64,000 nt of DNA from Paraburkholderia oxyphila NBRC 105797 (lineage in GTDB: Bacteria; Pseudomonadota; Gammaproteobacteria; Burkholderiales; Burkholderiaceae). Within the stretch, counting starts at the first letter, position 1; each line of letters starts with the position of its first letter. The notes below the pieces were generated by a model. That model was not told the DNA's origin and ran no database searches. It saw only the letters and a program-made list of their open reading frames with translations. The stretch spans positions 124,001 through 188,000 of the forward strand of contig NZ_BAYD01000009.1 in NCBI RefSeq assembly GCF_000685075.1, in the 5' to 3' direction. Position numbers and translations under genes: made by a program. Below, one piece after another: positions 44,087 through 53,982 of this stretch.

Positions 44087-44506
44087 ATGACGACGAAACG
44101 ACTCTTGACCGAAGCCGAAATCCTGAAGATGAGCGACAAGGATTACATGAACGAGGATCAGCTCGCCTTCTTCAAAAACCGGCTCGAACAGCTGCAGGCG
44201 GAAATTCTCCGCAATGCAGGCCAGACTACCGAGAATCTGCGCGAGACGGTAATCGTGCCGGATCCGGCCGACCGCGCGACGATCGAAGAAGAGCATGCGC
44301 TCGAGCTGCGCACGCGCGACCGCGAGCGCAAGCTGCTGAAGAAGGTGCAGCAATCGCTCGCCCGCATCGATGCGGGCGACTACGGCTGGTGCGAGGAAAC
44401 CGGTGAGCCGATCGGCGTTCCGCGTCTACTCGCACGCCCCACCGCCACGCTCTCGCTCGAGGCGCAGGAGCGCCGCGAGCTGCGCCAGAAGCTGTTCGGC
44501 GACTGA
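44087..44506 (+). CDS. dksA: RNA polymerase-binding transcription factor DksA, single-cysteine type
   Basis: This 139-residue protein enters the RNAP secondary channel and, with ppGpp, reprograms rRNA and amino-acid promoters. The coiled-coil tip carries the essential DPADRA motif (Asp59, Asp62, Ala64). The zinc-finger region WCEETGEPIG...SLEAQERRE keeps only Cys102. The other three ligand positions are Thr105, Ser123 and Ala126, so zinc binding is not expected. The start at 44087 gives the usual MTTKRLLTEAEILKMSDKDYM opening. An in-frame extension from 44006 is not family-like. A strong terminator follows. Confidence 0.95.
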   Translation: MTTKRLLTEAEILKMSDKDYMNEDQLAFFKNRLEQLQAEILRNAGQTTENLRETVIVPDPADRATIEEEHALELRTRDRERKLLKKVQQSLARIDAGDYGWCEETGEPIGVPRLLARPTATLSLEAQERRELRQKLFGD

Positions 44507-44561
44507 TTGGCTGCCGGCGCCGCCGCGCGGCGCGTGCCGGATTTTTCTGCCTTCCTTGTCG

Positions 44562-44589
44562 AAGCGCACGGAGTCCCGTGCGCTTTTTT
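44562..44589 (+). terminator. Rho-independent terminator of dksA
   Basis: A 10-bp stem (44562-44571 with 44576-44585) has an AGTC loop and a six-T tract (44584-44589). Confidence 0.93.
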
Positions 44590-44633
44590 GTTTGCGCTCG
44601 CCCACGCTTATCCCGAAATCTGCGCCGCGAGCC

Positions 44634-44662
44634 CTTGAACTGCCCGCCGTCGCCCTAAACTT
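44634..44662 (+). promoter_or_regulatory. Heat-shock (sigma-32-like) promoter of hslVU
   Basis: CTTGAAC (44634-44640) and CCCTAAACTT (44653-44662) resemble the CTTGAAA / CCCCATnTA consensus with a 12-bp gap, slightly short but within reported range. hslVU is a classical heat-shock operon. Confidence 0.5.
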
Positions 44663-44789
44663 CTACCGACACGCCCGCCCGCGCGCCCCGCGCCGCGAGC
44701 GGCGCGTACCGAATCCGACACTGCGGCGCGGCTGCACAGACCGCGTCGTTCCAGTCTCTGCCTGGCATCAACGGTAAAAAGGAACGCAC

Positions 44790-45326
44790 ATGGAGCAATT
44801 TCACGGCACGACGATCGTTTCCGTGCGGCGCGGCGACAAGGTCGCGCTCGGCGGCGACGGCCAGGTCACGCTCGGCAACATCGTCATGAAGGGTGGCGCG
44901 AAGAAGGTCCGGCGCATTTACGGCGGCAAGGTGATGGTGGGCTTCGCGGGCGGCACGGCCGATGCGTTCTCGCTGCTCGACCGCTTCGAAGCCAAGCTCG
45001 AAAAGCATCAGGGCAATCTCACGCGCGCGGCCGTCGAGCTCGCGAAAGACTGGCGCACCGACCGCATGCTGCGCCGCCTCGAAGCCATGCTGATCGCCGC
45101 CGACGCGCAAACCACGCTCGTCATCACCGGCAACGGCGACGTGCTCGACCCCGAAGAAGGCATCTGCGCGATCGGCTCGGGCGGTGCCTATGCGCAGGCC
45201 GCGGCCCGCGCGCTCATCGAGAACACCGAGCTTTCGCCGCGCGAGATCGTCGAAAAGTCGCTCGAGATCGCGGGCGACATGTGCATTTACACGAATCACA
45301 ACCGCGTGATCGAAACCATCGAGTAA
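44790..45326 (+). CDS. hslV: ATP-dependent protease subunit HslV
   Basis: This 178-residue proteolytic subunit of the HslVU (ClpYQ) machine is an N-terminal threonine hydrolase. The mature enzyme should begin at Thr7 (MEQFHG removed, then [20 protein letters not shown]). [14 protein letters not shown] near residue 130 is conserved. AAAAGGA lies 7 bases upstream of ATG 44790. It starts the hslV-hslU operon, 28 bp before hslU. Confidence 0.96.
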   Translation: MEQFHGTTIVSVRRGDKVALGGDGQVTLGNIVMKGGAKKVRRIYGGKVMVGFAGGTADAFSLLDRFEAKLEKHQGNLTRAAVELAKDWRTDRMLRRLEAMLIAADAQTTLVITGNGDVLDPEEGICAIGSGGAYAQAAARALIENTELSPREIVEKSLEIAGDMCIYTNHNRVIETIE

Positions 45327-45354
45327 CCCGCCGCACAGACGAGAAGGAATCAGG

Positions 45355-46704
45355 ATGAGCACCATGACCCCCGCCGAGATCGTCTCGGAACTCGACAAGC
45401 ACATCATCGGCCAGGCCAACGCGAAGAAGGCCGTGGCCGTCGCGCTGCGCAACCGCTGGCGCCGCCAGCAGGTGGCCGATCCGCTGCGCCAGGAAATCAC
45501 GCCGAAGAACATCCTCATGATCGGGCCGACGGGCGTCGGCAAGACCGAAATCGCGCGGCGTCTCGCGAAGCTCGCGGACGCGCCCTTCATCAAGATCGAA
45601 GCGACCAAGTTCACCGAAGTGGGCTACGTGGGCCGCGACGTGGACAGCATCGTGCGCGACCTCATCGAAATCTCGGTGAAGCAGACGCGCGAATCGGAAA
45701 TGCGCAAGGTGCGCAGCAAGGCCACCGATCAGGCCGAAGACCGCATCCTCGACATCCTGCTGCCGAGCGCGCGGCCGGTGGGCTTCGGCTCTTCCGCGTC
45801 CGATACGAGCCACGGCGAAGGCGACAACGCCACGCGTCAGACCTTCCGCAAGCGCCTGCGCGAAGGCCAGCTCGACGACAAGGAAATCGAGCTCGACGTG
45901 GAGCAGCCGCAAGTGGGCATGGACATCATGGGGCCGCCGGGCATGGAAGACATGACCGAGCAGATCCGCTCGATGTTCGCCAATCTCGGCGGCGGCAAGA
46001 AGATGCGCCGCAAGCTCAAGGTGAAGGAAGCCCTCAAGGTCCTCACTGACGAAGAAGCGGCCAAGATGCTCAACGACGAAGAGGTCAAGGCCAAGGCCGT
46101 GCAGAATGTCGAGCAGAACGGCATCGTGTTCCTCGACGAAATCGACAAGATCGCCTCGCGCAACAACGAAGGCAGCGGCGGCGAAGTCTCGCGCCAGGGC
46201 GTGCAGCGCGATCTGCTGCCGCTCGTGGAAGGCACGACCATCAACACGAAGTACGGGATGGTGAAGACCGATCACGTGCTGTTCATCGCGAGCGGCGCGT
46301 TCCATCTCTCGAAGCCGAGCGATCTGATCCCCGAGCTGCAGGGCCGCTTTCCGATCCGCGTCGAACTCGATTCGCTCTCCGTCAAGGACTTCGAAGCCAT
46401 TCTGGTCGCCACCGACGCGAGCCTCGTCAAGCAGTACCAGGCGCTGCTCGCCACGGAAGACGTGCAGCTCGACTTCGCGGAAGACGGCATTCGCCGGCTC
46501 GCGGAAATTGCCTTCTCCGTGAATGAGAAGACCGAGAACATCGGCGCGCGCCGTCTCTATACGGTCATCGAAAAACTGCTGGAAGACGTGTCGTTCGCGG
46601 CCGGCAATCATGCGGGCCAGAGCGTGACGATCGACGCCGCCTATGTCGACAAGGCGCTCGGCGAAGTCGCACAGGACGAAGACCTGTCGCGGTACGTGCT
46701 GTAA
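45355..46704 (+). CDS. hslU: ATP-dependent protease ATPase subunit HslU
   Basis: This 449-residue AAA+ unfoldase feeds substrates to HslV. Walker A is GPTGVGKT (57-64) and Walker B is [11 protein letters not shown]. The intermediate (I) domain, roughly residues 110-240, contains the [13 protein letters not shown] substrate-gripping region. The C-terminus DEDLSRYVL matches the tail that docks into HslV. AAGGAA lies about 7 bases upstream of the start. Confidence 0.97.
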   Translation: MSTMTPAEIVSELDKHIIGQANAKKAVAVALRNRWRRQQVADPLRQEITPKNILMIGPTGVGKTEIARRLAKLADAPFIKIEATKFTEVGYVGRDVDSIVRDLIEISVKQTRESEMRKVRSKATDQAEDRILDILLPSARPVGFGSSASDTSHGEGDNATRQTFRKRLREGQLDDKEIELDVEQPQVGMDIMGPPGMEDMTEQIRSMFANLGGGKKMRRKLKVKEALKVLTDEEAAKMLNDEEVKAKAVQNVEQNGIVFLDEIDKIASRNNEGSGGEVSRQGVQRDLLPLVEGTTINTKYGMVKTDHVLFIASGAFHLSKPSDLIPELQGRFPIRVELDSLSVKDFEAILVATDASLVKQYQALLATEDVQLDFAEDGIRRLAEIAFSVNEKTENIGARRLYTVIEKLLEDVSFAAGNHAGQSVTIDAAYVDKALGEVAQDEDLSRYVL

Positions 46705-46768
46705 CGGTGCGAATGCGACGCGCTAGTCGCGCGAACTGAAGCCTGCCGCGTGCAGGCGAGAATGAAAT

Positions 46769-46804
46769 AAGGGGCTCCGCGCCAACGCCGAGCCCCTTTT
46801 CTTT
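46769..46804 (+). terminator. Rho-independent terminator of hslVU
   Basis: AAGGGGCTC (46769-46777) pairs with GAGCCCCTT (46790-46798), followed by TTTTCTTTT. The upstream A-rich flank may also help stop leftward transcription from the regulator gene ending at 46844. Confidence 0.88.
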
Positions 46805-46843
46805 TGTGTGCCGCCTGTGCGCGCCTGGCGCGCCTTTACGCGC

Positions 46844-47386
46844 TCACTGACGCACCGGCCGCTTCGCGAGCTTGCGCTGCAGCGTGCGCCGATGCATGTT
46901 GAGCGCGCGCGCCGTGGCCGAGATGTTACCGCCGTGCTCGGCCAGCACGCGCTGGATGTGCTCCCATTCGAGGCGCGCAACCGAAAGCGGCGCGGGATGC
47001 TCGATGGCCGCATCGGCCTGCAGCGCACTCGCATCGCCCTGCAACGCGGTGAGGATCATTTCCACGTTCGCAGGCTTGGCGAGATAGTTGTCCGCGCCAT
47101 CCTTCACGGCCTGCACCGCCGTGGCGATGCTCGCGTAGCCGGTGAGCACGAGCATGCGCGCGTCGGGCTGCAGGTTGCGCAACGGCGCAATCAGCGAGAG
47201 ACCCGAGTCGTTGCCGAGATGCAGGTCGACGGTGATCTGCGCGAACTTCTGCTGATTCGCGAAACGGATCGCTTCTTCGGCGTTGTGCGCCTGTTGCACC
47301 TGGTAGCCGCGTCGCGTGAGGCCGCGCGTGAGGATGTCGGAAAACACTTCGTCGTCGTCGATCACCAGGAAATTCATATCGCTCAT
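46844..47386 (-). CDS. RegA/PrrA/RoxR-type redox response regulator
   Basis: This 180-residue regulator has a receiver domain (Asp10-12, phosphoacceptor Asp54 in ITVDLHLG, conserved Lys in YLAKP) and a Fis-type C-terminal helix-turn-helix (WEHIQRVLAEHGGNISATARALNMHRRTLQRKL). This is the architecture and HTH of RegA/ActR/RoxR proteins, which control respiration and redox-linked genes. GGAGAAG lies about 5 bases upstream. It is the second gene of the kinase-regulator operon, 17 bp after the kinase stop. Confidence 0.93.
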   Translation of the reverse strand: MSDMNFLVIDDDEVFSDILTRGLTRRGYQVQQAHNAEEAIRFANQQKFAQITVDLHLGNDSGLSLIAPLRNLQPDARMLVLTGYASIATAVQAVKDGADNYLAKPANVEMILTALQGDASALQADAAIEHPAPLSVARLEWEHIQRVLAEHGGNISATARALNMHRRTLQRKLAKRPVRQ

Positions 47387-47403
47387 ACTGCTTCTCCGTG
47401 TTG

Positions 47404-48975
47404 TCAGCCGGCGTCGGGCCGGCCTGGTCCTTCGCCTCGTCCAATTTCCGAACTCTCGGCCGCGCCGCCGCCGCGCGCCGCCCCGCTCGACTGAGCCGCC
47501 GGGATCGCCCCGCCCACCCGGGCCTCGGCCTCCGTCTTCACCGGCACGTGCAGCACCGCACGCGTGCCGCGCGACTTGTGTGCGCGCGCGCCGGAGGTTG
47601 CTGCGCCCGTGACTGGGGGCTCCCGCGTACCTGCGTGGGACGCCCCAGCGCCAGACACGGCGGCGCCACCCGAGGTTGCGGGGTCCGCGGCAGCAGCGCC
47701 CGGCGCTGCGGCGCCCGGCGCACCGGTGCTCACTGCAGCGGCACCCGACGCAGCGGCGCCCGACGCAACGGCGCCCGACGAAATATCGGCGAGATCGATC
47801 GAACCGCCCAGCCGCGCCGCGGACGAAAACGCGAGATACAAGCCCACGCCGTGACCGCCCTGCGTGCTTTCCACGGGGGCCGCGCCCAGCGACGCGCGTA
47901 GCGACGCCGGGATGCCCGGCCCCGCATCGCAGACTTCGAAATCGATATAGCCCGCGCGCGAGCCCGGATACGCGCGCAGCGTCACGAAATCGCGGCTCGC
48001 GCGCGCGGCGTTGTCGAGCAGGATCGTGAGGATCTGGCCAACCGCGACGGCATCCTCGATGTACAGGTCAGAAGGCGTATTGCCAGGCAGTTCGAACTTC
48101 ACGTGCGGATGGCGCAAACGCCATTGCTCGACGAACGGCCCGAGCCATTCGCTCACGGCCTGGAGGCTGCCTGTGGACGACGCGCGGCTGCGCAGCCGCG
48201 CGAGCGCCGAGGTGCACAGCGTGATCTGCTGGTCGAGCAGCTCGAGGTCGGCGCCATACGGCGCGAGACCTTTGTCGGTGCGTGCGATGTCGCGCAACTC
48301 CTCGGTGAGCATGGCGATGCTCGAGAGCGGCGTGCCGATCTCGTGCGCGACGGTGGCCGCCTGCACCCCGAGCGCGACCGCGCGCTCGTCGCGCAAGAGG
48401 CGCTGCTGAGCGTCGGCGAGCGCGGCTTCGCGCTGGCGCAGCGCGCGCGACATGCGCGCGACGAACCACACGATGAGCGCCACGCTCACCATGAAGTTCA
48501 CCCACATGCCCGCACGGTAGTAATCGAAGAGATTCGCGGGATTGTCGAGGTTGAGCGGGACGTTGTCGAAGCCGAGCAGTACGTAACAAGCGACGGCAAA
48601 CGACGCGAGCCACGCGGTGAGATACCACGGCAGCACCGCGGCCGCGATGGCGAGCGACGGCAGATAAAGCGAGACGAACGGATTGGTCGTGCCGCCCGAG
48701 AGGAACAGCAGCGCGGAGAGCGCGCCGAGGTCGACCCAGATCTGGCCGAACAATTCGAGATTGGATTCGGGGCGGTCTTGCGTGACGCGCAGCCAGGTGA
48801 CGCCGTTGAACGCCACTTCCATGGCGATCACGAACAACATGGCGGGCAGCGGCAATTGCACGCCGAAAAAGAATTGCACGAAGGCGATCGTGCAGAGCTG
48901 GCCAATAATGGCGAGACTGCGCAGCCAGAACAAATGGCTGAGATTGACGCTAGCACTGACGGTTATGCGATGCAT
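47404..48975 (-). CDS. RegB/PrrB/RoxS-type redox sensor kinase with a low-complexity insert
   Basis: This 523-residue membrane sensor has six hydrophobic segments in residues 15-175 and the RegB quinone-linked motif GGTTNPF (94-100). The H-box is VAHEIGTPLSSI (His211), a Cys at 254 sits where RegB has its redox-active cysteine, the N-box contains Asn322, G1 is DAGPGI (350-355) and G2 is GGHGVGLYLA (373-382). Residues 399-469 are an Ala/Gly/Ser/Pro low-complexity insert that splits the last beta strand (TRAVLHVPV, 471-479) from the rest of the ATPase domain, and the tail to 523 is also Gly/Ala-rich. ATG 48975; the RBS is weak. Confidence 0.9.
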   Translation of the reverse strand: MHRITVSASVNLSHLFWLRSLAIIGQLCTIAFVQFFFGVQLPLPAMLFVIAMEVAFNGVTWLRVTQDRPESNLELFGQIWVDLGALSALLFLSGGTTNPFVSLYLPSLAIAAAVLPWYLTAWLASFAVACYVLLGFDNVPLNLDNPANLFDYYRAGMWVNFMVSVALIVWFVARMSRALRQREAALADAQQRLLRDERAVALGVQAATVAHEIGTPLSSIAMLTEELRDIARTDKGLAPYGADLELLDQQITLCTSALARLRSRASSTGSLQAVSEWLGPFVEQWRLRHPHVKFELPGNTPSDLYIEDAVAVGQILTILLDNAARASRDFVTLRAYPGSRAGYIDFEVCDAGPGIPASLRASLGAAPVESTQGGHGVGLYLAFSSAARLGGSIDLADISSGAVASGAAASGAAAVSTGAPGAAAPGAAAADPATSGGAAVSGAGASHAGTREPPVTGAATSGARAHKSRGTRAVLHVPVKTEAEARVGGAIPAAQSSGAARGGGAAESSEIGRGEGPGRPDAG

Positions 48976-49009
48976 GGTGCCAGTTTACCTGTTCGGACTC
49001 GTCTGATTC

Positions 49010-49015
49010 ATTATC
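49010..49015 (-). promoter_or_regulatory. -10 element of the RegB/RegA-like operon
   Basis: GATAAT on the minus strand (5 of 6) lies 34 bp before the kinase start. TTGAAG is upstream at only 13 bp, so the -35 is unclear. Confidence 0.4.
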
Positions 49016-49092
49016 TTGAAAAGGTTTGCTTCAATCTAAGTCATCCACCCGCTACATGAGAAGCGGCGTATTCCGGCAAGGCAGAAGACACG

Positions 49093-50748
49093 ATGCAGAC
49101 TCCGCTTTCTGACACGCTTGCGCGTACGCGTGAGCTATTCCTCGATTTCGTCGACACCGCAACGAGTGACGCAACCGGCACCACCGACACGGCAGCCCAC
49201 GAGCTGCTCGCCAGGACACGCGCCTCGCTGCGAGGCTTGCACGACGATGCGCTCATGCTCATCGCAGCAGGCGCTCGAGATCCTGCACTGGCCGCCGAGG
49301 CCATACGCCTGAGCGCCGCAATCGCGAGGCTCGAGCCGCAGCGCGCCGCCGCATGGTTCGCCGCGGGTCTCGCACTGCAATTCGCCAACCGCCACGCCGA
49401 CGCGATAGAACCTTACCGCCGAGCACTCGCAATCGAGCGAACGTTTCCAAATCTGCGTAACAATCTTGCCGGCGCATTGATGCAAATCAAATCAGATAGC
49501 CGTGAAGTCCTCGCGCTGCTCGAAGAGACGGTCGCAGCGGAACCCAACAATGCCAATGCCTGGATCAACCTCGGCCGGGTGCTGCCCACCGACACCGACG
49601 TGACGCGCCCGCTCGAGGCGAGTCGCCGCGCGCTCGCACTCGCCCCGCATAGCGCACTGGCCGCGAACAACTACGCGATGGCGTGCAGGGAAGCCCAGCA
49701 ATGGGACGAAGCCGAGCAGGCCGCACGCGGCGCATGCCAGTATGCGCCGAACGACGCATCGATACGCTTGAACCTGTCGATGATCGAGCTCATGCGCGGC
49801 AACTTCGCCGAAGGCTGGCGCGGACACGAGGCGCGCTGGCAAGGGGCAAGCGAGCTGGCCGCGGGCCGCCCGGTCTTCCCCAAGCCCGAATGGCGCGGTG
49901 AGCCGCTGGCCGGCCGCACGTTGCTCGTGTGGGGCGAACAAGGCAAGGGCGACCTGCTGCAGTTCTGCCGCTATGTGCCGATGCTCGCCGAGCGCGTGCA
50001 TCGCGAAGGCGGCCGGCTCGTCTGGAATTCGTTCCCGCAAATGGGCGCGTTGCTCTCGCGCAGCGTCGGCAGCCATTGCGATCTGTACTGCGCCGGCGGC
50101 GGCGTCGAGGCGTTGCCGCCCTACGACTGCGAAGTCTCGCTGCTGAGCCTGCCGCTGATTTTTGGCACGCGCGAGGGGACGATCCCGGGCCCGGCGCGCT
50201 ATCTCGCGCCGGAGCCCGCGGCGGCGGCGCGCTGGCGCGAGCGGCTCGCGGGAGAGCGGCGCCTGAAGGTCGGGCTCGCCTGGACGGGCAGCCTCACGCA
50301 CAAGCGCAATCCGTTCCGGCGCGTCGGGCTCGAGCGCTTTGCGGCTCACTTCGCGGGCATCGCCGACGCGGCGTTCTATTCGCTGCAACCGGGTGCGCAG
50401 GCCGACGTCGAGGCCGCGCGCGCGGCCGGCTTCGAGATCGCGGACTTCAGCGCCGAATGGCACACCTTCGACGGCACCGCCGCATTCGTCGACGCGCTCG
50501 ATCTCGTGATCTCGGTCTGCACCTCGAGCGCGCATCTGGCGGGCGCGCTCGGCCAGCGCACGTGGGTGCTGCTGGACGTGAATCCGCATTGGGTCTGGGA
50601 GCTGGAGCGGCGCGACAGCCCCTGGTATCCGCACACGACGCTGTATCGGCAGAAGCGGTTCCGGGAGTGGGAGCCGGTGCTCGACGACGTGAGCGCCGAC
50701 TTGCGCAAGCTCGCCGTCGAACATCGGGCGCTGCAGGCAGCGCAATAA
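49093..50748 (+). CDS. TPR-domain glycosyltransferase-like protein
   Basis: In this 551-residue protein the first ~240 residues are tetratricopeptide-like repeats (AAWFAAGLALQFANRHADAIEPYRRALAIE; NAWINLGRVLP; SALAANNYAMACREAQQWDEAEQAARGA; ASIRLNLSMIELMRGNFAEGW). The C-terminal half resembles glycosyltransferase family 9 / TPR-GT proteins (LLVWGEQGKGDLLQFCRYVPML and the late DLVISVCTSSAHLAGALGQRTWVLLD). Relatives modify flagellin or other surface proteins. No flagellar genes are near, so the acceptor is unknown. It is divergent from the redox kinase. Confidence 0.82.
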   Translation: MQTPLSDTLARTRELFLDFVDTATSDATGTTDTAAHELLARTRASLRGLHDDALMLIAAGARDPALAAEAIRLSAAIARLEPQRAAAWFAAGLALQFANRHADAIEPYRRALAIERTFPNLRNNLAGALMQIKSDSREVLALLEETVAAEPNNANAWINLGRVLPTDTDVTRPLEASRRALALAPHSALAANNYAMACREAQQWDEAEQAARGACQYAPNDASIRLNLSMIELMRGNFAEGWRGHEARWQGASELAAGRPVFPKPEWRGEPLAGRTLLVWGEQGKGDLLQFCRYVPMLAERVHREGGRLVWNSFPQMGALLSRSVGSHCDLYCAGGGVEALPPYDCEVSLLSLPLIFGTREGTIPGPARYLAPEPAAAARWRERLAGERRLKVGLAWTGSLTHKRNPFRRVGLERFAAHFAGIADAAFYSLQPGAQADVEAARAAGFEIADFSAEWHTFDGTAAFVDALDLVISVCTSSAHLAGALGQRTWVLLDVNPHWVWELERRDSPWYPHTTLYRQKRFREWEPVLDDVSADLRKLAVEHRALQAAQ

Positions 50749-50749
50749 C

Positions 50750-50980
50750 TCAGCGGCCCTCGCCGGTGTTGTGCGGCGCAGCACCCGCAGCGACGGCGGC
50801 GGCGAGGCACTCGGGGCACAGGCAGCGTCCGCGCGGGTCGAGCTGGCTCGCCGGCACGGCGGGCAGCGACTTGCACCAGCATTCGAACGGCTCGGTGTGC
50901 CTGCCGCAGTCGAAGGCATTGCCGCAACGCGGGCAACGTGCGCGCTTGATGGCGTGGGCGGGACTTGCGGGGGCGGTCAT
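50750..50980 (-). CDS. Cysteine-rich CWC family protein
   Basis: This 76-residue protein has eight cysteines: CPRCG (16/19), C25, the family-defining CWC (34-36), then C53, C55 and C58 (CLCPEC). It probably binds zinc. The cellular role of the family is unknown. GGAG lies 9 bases before ATG 50980. Its stop lies 1 bp from the convergent glycosyltransferase stop. Confidence 0.85.
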   Translation of the reverse strand: MTAPASPAHAIKRARCPRCGNAFDCGRHTEPFECWCKSLPAVPASQLDPRGRCLCPECLAAAVAAGAAPHNTGEGR

Positions 50981-51025
50981 GGTGGCGCGCTCCTGGCGAG
51001 GCCGGATTCAGCGATGGGAAAATGA

Positions 51026-52099
<1,074 letters not shown>

Positions 52100-52191
52100 A
52101 ATCCAGACTGGGTGCGCTGCCCGCCGGTGGCCCGCGCGGCCACCCGGGCCTCGCCTGCGGCGTGCAGGCTCGCGCTTCGCCTGCTTTTCGC

Positions 52192-53103
52192 ATGATGAAC
52201 GTTTCACGCCCGCCTCGCCGCCGGCCGCAACACGCCCGGCGCACCTTGCTAGCCGCGCCGGCGTCGCGTCCCGCGCGTGGGACGGGCTATGGCGCCCCCG
52301 GCGATGTGGGCCTGGGCTACGGCGGCCCCGCCGATCGCGCCCCGAGCTGTGGCGCCCCCAGCGATCGCGCCCCGGTCTGTGGCGCCCCCACCTTACGCGG
52401 CCCGAGCTACGGCGCCCCCGTCTGGCTCTTCGACCTCGACAATACGTTGCACGGCGCCTCGCGCGCGATCTTCCCGGCCATCAACCGCGGCATGACGCAG
52501 TACATCGTCGACGCGCTCGGCGTGAGCCTCGACGTCGCGAACCATCTGCGCACGAGCTACACGCACCGCTACGGCGCGGCGCTGCTGGGTCTCACGCGCC
52601 ATCACCGGATCGATGCGCACGATTTCCTCAAGGTCGTGCACACCTTCGACGACCTGCACGCGATGCTGCACGCCGAGCGCGGCCTCGCGCGCACGCTCGC
52701 GGCGCTGCCCGGCCGCAAGATCGTGCTGACCAACGGCCCCACGGACTACGCGCACGCGGTGCTCGCGGCGCTCGGCATCGAGCGGCAGTTCGAGCGCGTC
52801 GTGGCCATCGAGCACATGCGCACGCGCGAGCGCTGGCGCGCCAAGCCCGATTCCGCGATGCTGCGCAAGACGCTGCGCGATGTGGGCGTCGCGTTCGCCG
52901 ACGCGATCCTCGTCGAGGACACGCGCGGGCATCTGAAGCGCTACCGGCGCCTCGGCATCCGCACGGTCTGGATCACGGGGCATCTGCCCACGCGCATGGC
53001 GCGCAACGGGCGCCCTCACTATGTCGATCATTGCGTTCGTTCGCTAAAATCGCTGACGCGCGGCCTGCGAAGCGGCGCATTGCGCAGCCGATCACGCGCT
53101 TGA
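52192..53103 (+). CDS. HAD-family pyrimidine 5'-nucleotidase-like hydrolase with a repetitive N-terminus
   Basis: The catalytic part begins VWLFDLDNTLHGASRAIFP (Asp nucleophile in DLDNT), with motif II TNGPTDYAHAVL, Lys in RAKPDSAML and motif IV VEDTRGHLK. This is the SDT1/YjjG-type pyrimidine nucleotidase pattern, cytosolic and acting on nucleoside monophosphates. The first ~76 residues are unusual: basic, then 10-residue repeats ending in (C/Y)GAP. Normal family members are ~230-250 residues; this one is 303. The start (ATG 52192 or 52195) lacks a ribosome binding site, so part of the extension could be untranslated. It lies 92 bp after argB. Confidence 0.82.
   Translation: MMNVSRPPRRRPQHARRTLLAAPASRPARGTGYGAPGDVGLGYGGPADRAPSCGAPSDRAPVCGAPTLRGPSYGAPVWLFDLDNTLHGASRAIFPAINRGMTQYIVDALGVSLDVANHLRTSYTHRYGAALLGLTRHHRIDAHDFLKVVHTFDDLHAMLHAERGLARTLAALPGRKIVLTNGPTDYAHAVLAALGIERQFERVVAIEHMRTRERWRAKPDSAMLRKTLRDVGVAFADAILVEDTRGHLKRYRRLGIRTVWITGHLPTRMARNGRPHYVDHCVRSLKSLTRGLRSGALRSRSRA
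52270..52419 (+). repeat. Tandem 30-bp coding repeats in the HAD gene
   Basis: Units at 52330-52359, 52360-52389 and 52390-52419 encode ADRAPSCGAP, SDRAPVCGAP and TLRGPSYGAP. More degenerate copies precede them from 52270 (GDVGLGYGGP at 52300-52329). All are in frame. Confidence 0.8.
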
Positions 53104-53248
53104 GCGTCTGCGCGCATAAAAGCAACGAGAAAACCGCAAAGTAGCAGCGAATCCGGAGCCGCAGCACCTCCGGAGCGACAATAAACGGCAAGACTCAAGC
53201 GGCCGGGCGGGATTGCAGCCCGCCAGCCGGACTCAGGGGGCGACATTC

Positions 53249-53935
53249 ATGCAGCCGACCGAAACGCGTGACCCAGTCGTAGCAACCGCAGCAGCCGAAT
53301 CGCCAGACGCCGCACCGCGCCGCAGCAGCCGTCCGAAGCCGGGCGAGCGCCGCGTGCATATCCTCCAGACGCTCGCTTCGATGCTCGAAACGCCGCGCGG
53401 GGAAAAGATCACCACGGCCGCGCTGGCCGCGCGCCTGGGCGTCTCCGAAGCCGCGCTCTATCGCCATTTCGCGAGCAAGGCGCAGATGTATGAAGGCCTC
53501 ATCGACTTCATCGAGCAGACACTCTTCCAGCTCATCAACCAGATCGTCGCGAAGGAGCCGAGCGGCGCGTTGCAGGCCCGCGCGATCGCCTTGATGCTGA
53601 TTCAGTTCTCGGCGAAAAACGCCGGCATGACGCGCGTGCTGACCTGCGAGGCGCTGGTGGGCGAGCACGAACGCCTCGCCGAGCGCGTGAACCAGATGCT
53701 CGACCGCATCGAGGCCACCTTGCGCCAGTGTCTGCGCGTGAGCCTTGCTGAGCAGGCGCAAGCTGAGGGCGGCACGGCCGGCGGCCGTTTATCGAAAAAC
53801 GGTTACGATCCCGCTGTCCGCGCCAATTTGCTCGTGCGCTATGTGATCGGCTGCTGGCACCGCTACGCCCAAAGCGGGTTCAAGCGCTCGCCCAGCGAGC
53901 ACGCCGACGAGCAGATTCGCGTGATTCTTCAATAG
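53249..53935 (+). CDS. slmA: Nucleoid occlusion factor SlmA (TetR family)
   Basis: This 228-residue TetR-fold protein binds SBS sites on the chromosome and blocks FtsZ assembly over the nucleoid. The N-terminal HTH is ITTAALAARLGVSEAALYRHFASKAQMYEGLIDFIE. The following helices (LIQFSAKNAGMTRVLTCEALVGEHERL) match SlmA more than drug-responsive TetR proteins. It is longer than E. coli SlmA (198) by an N-terminal Pro/Ala-rich tail (about 35 residues) and an insert near residue 175 (AEGGTAGGRLSKNGYD). ATG 53249 has AGGGGG 8 bases upstream. Confidence 0.9.
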   Translation: MQPTETRDPVVATAAAESPDAAPRRSSRPKPGERRVHILQTLASMLETPRGEKITTAALAARLGVSEAALYRHFASKAQMYEGLIDFIEQTLFQLINQIVAKEPSGALQARAIALMLIQFSAKNAGMTRVLTCEALVGEHERLAERVNQMLDRIEATLRQCLRVSLAEQAQAEGGTAGGRLSKNGYDPAVRANLLVRYVIGCWHRYAQSGFKRSPSEHADEQIRVILQ

Positions 53936-53982
53936 CGCGGCCGCGCCAAAAGCGTCAGGCTCGCTCAAAAGGAGAAATACGC

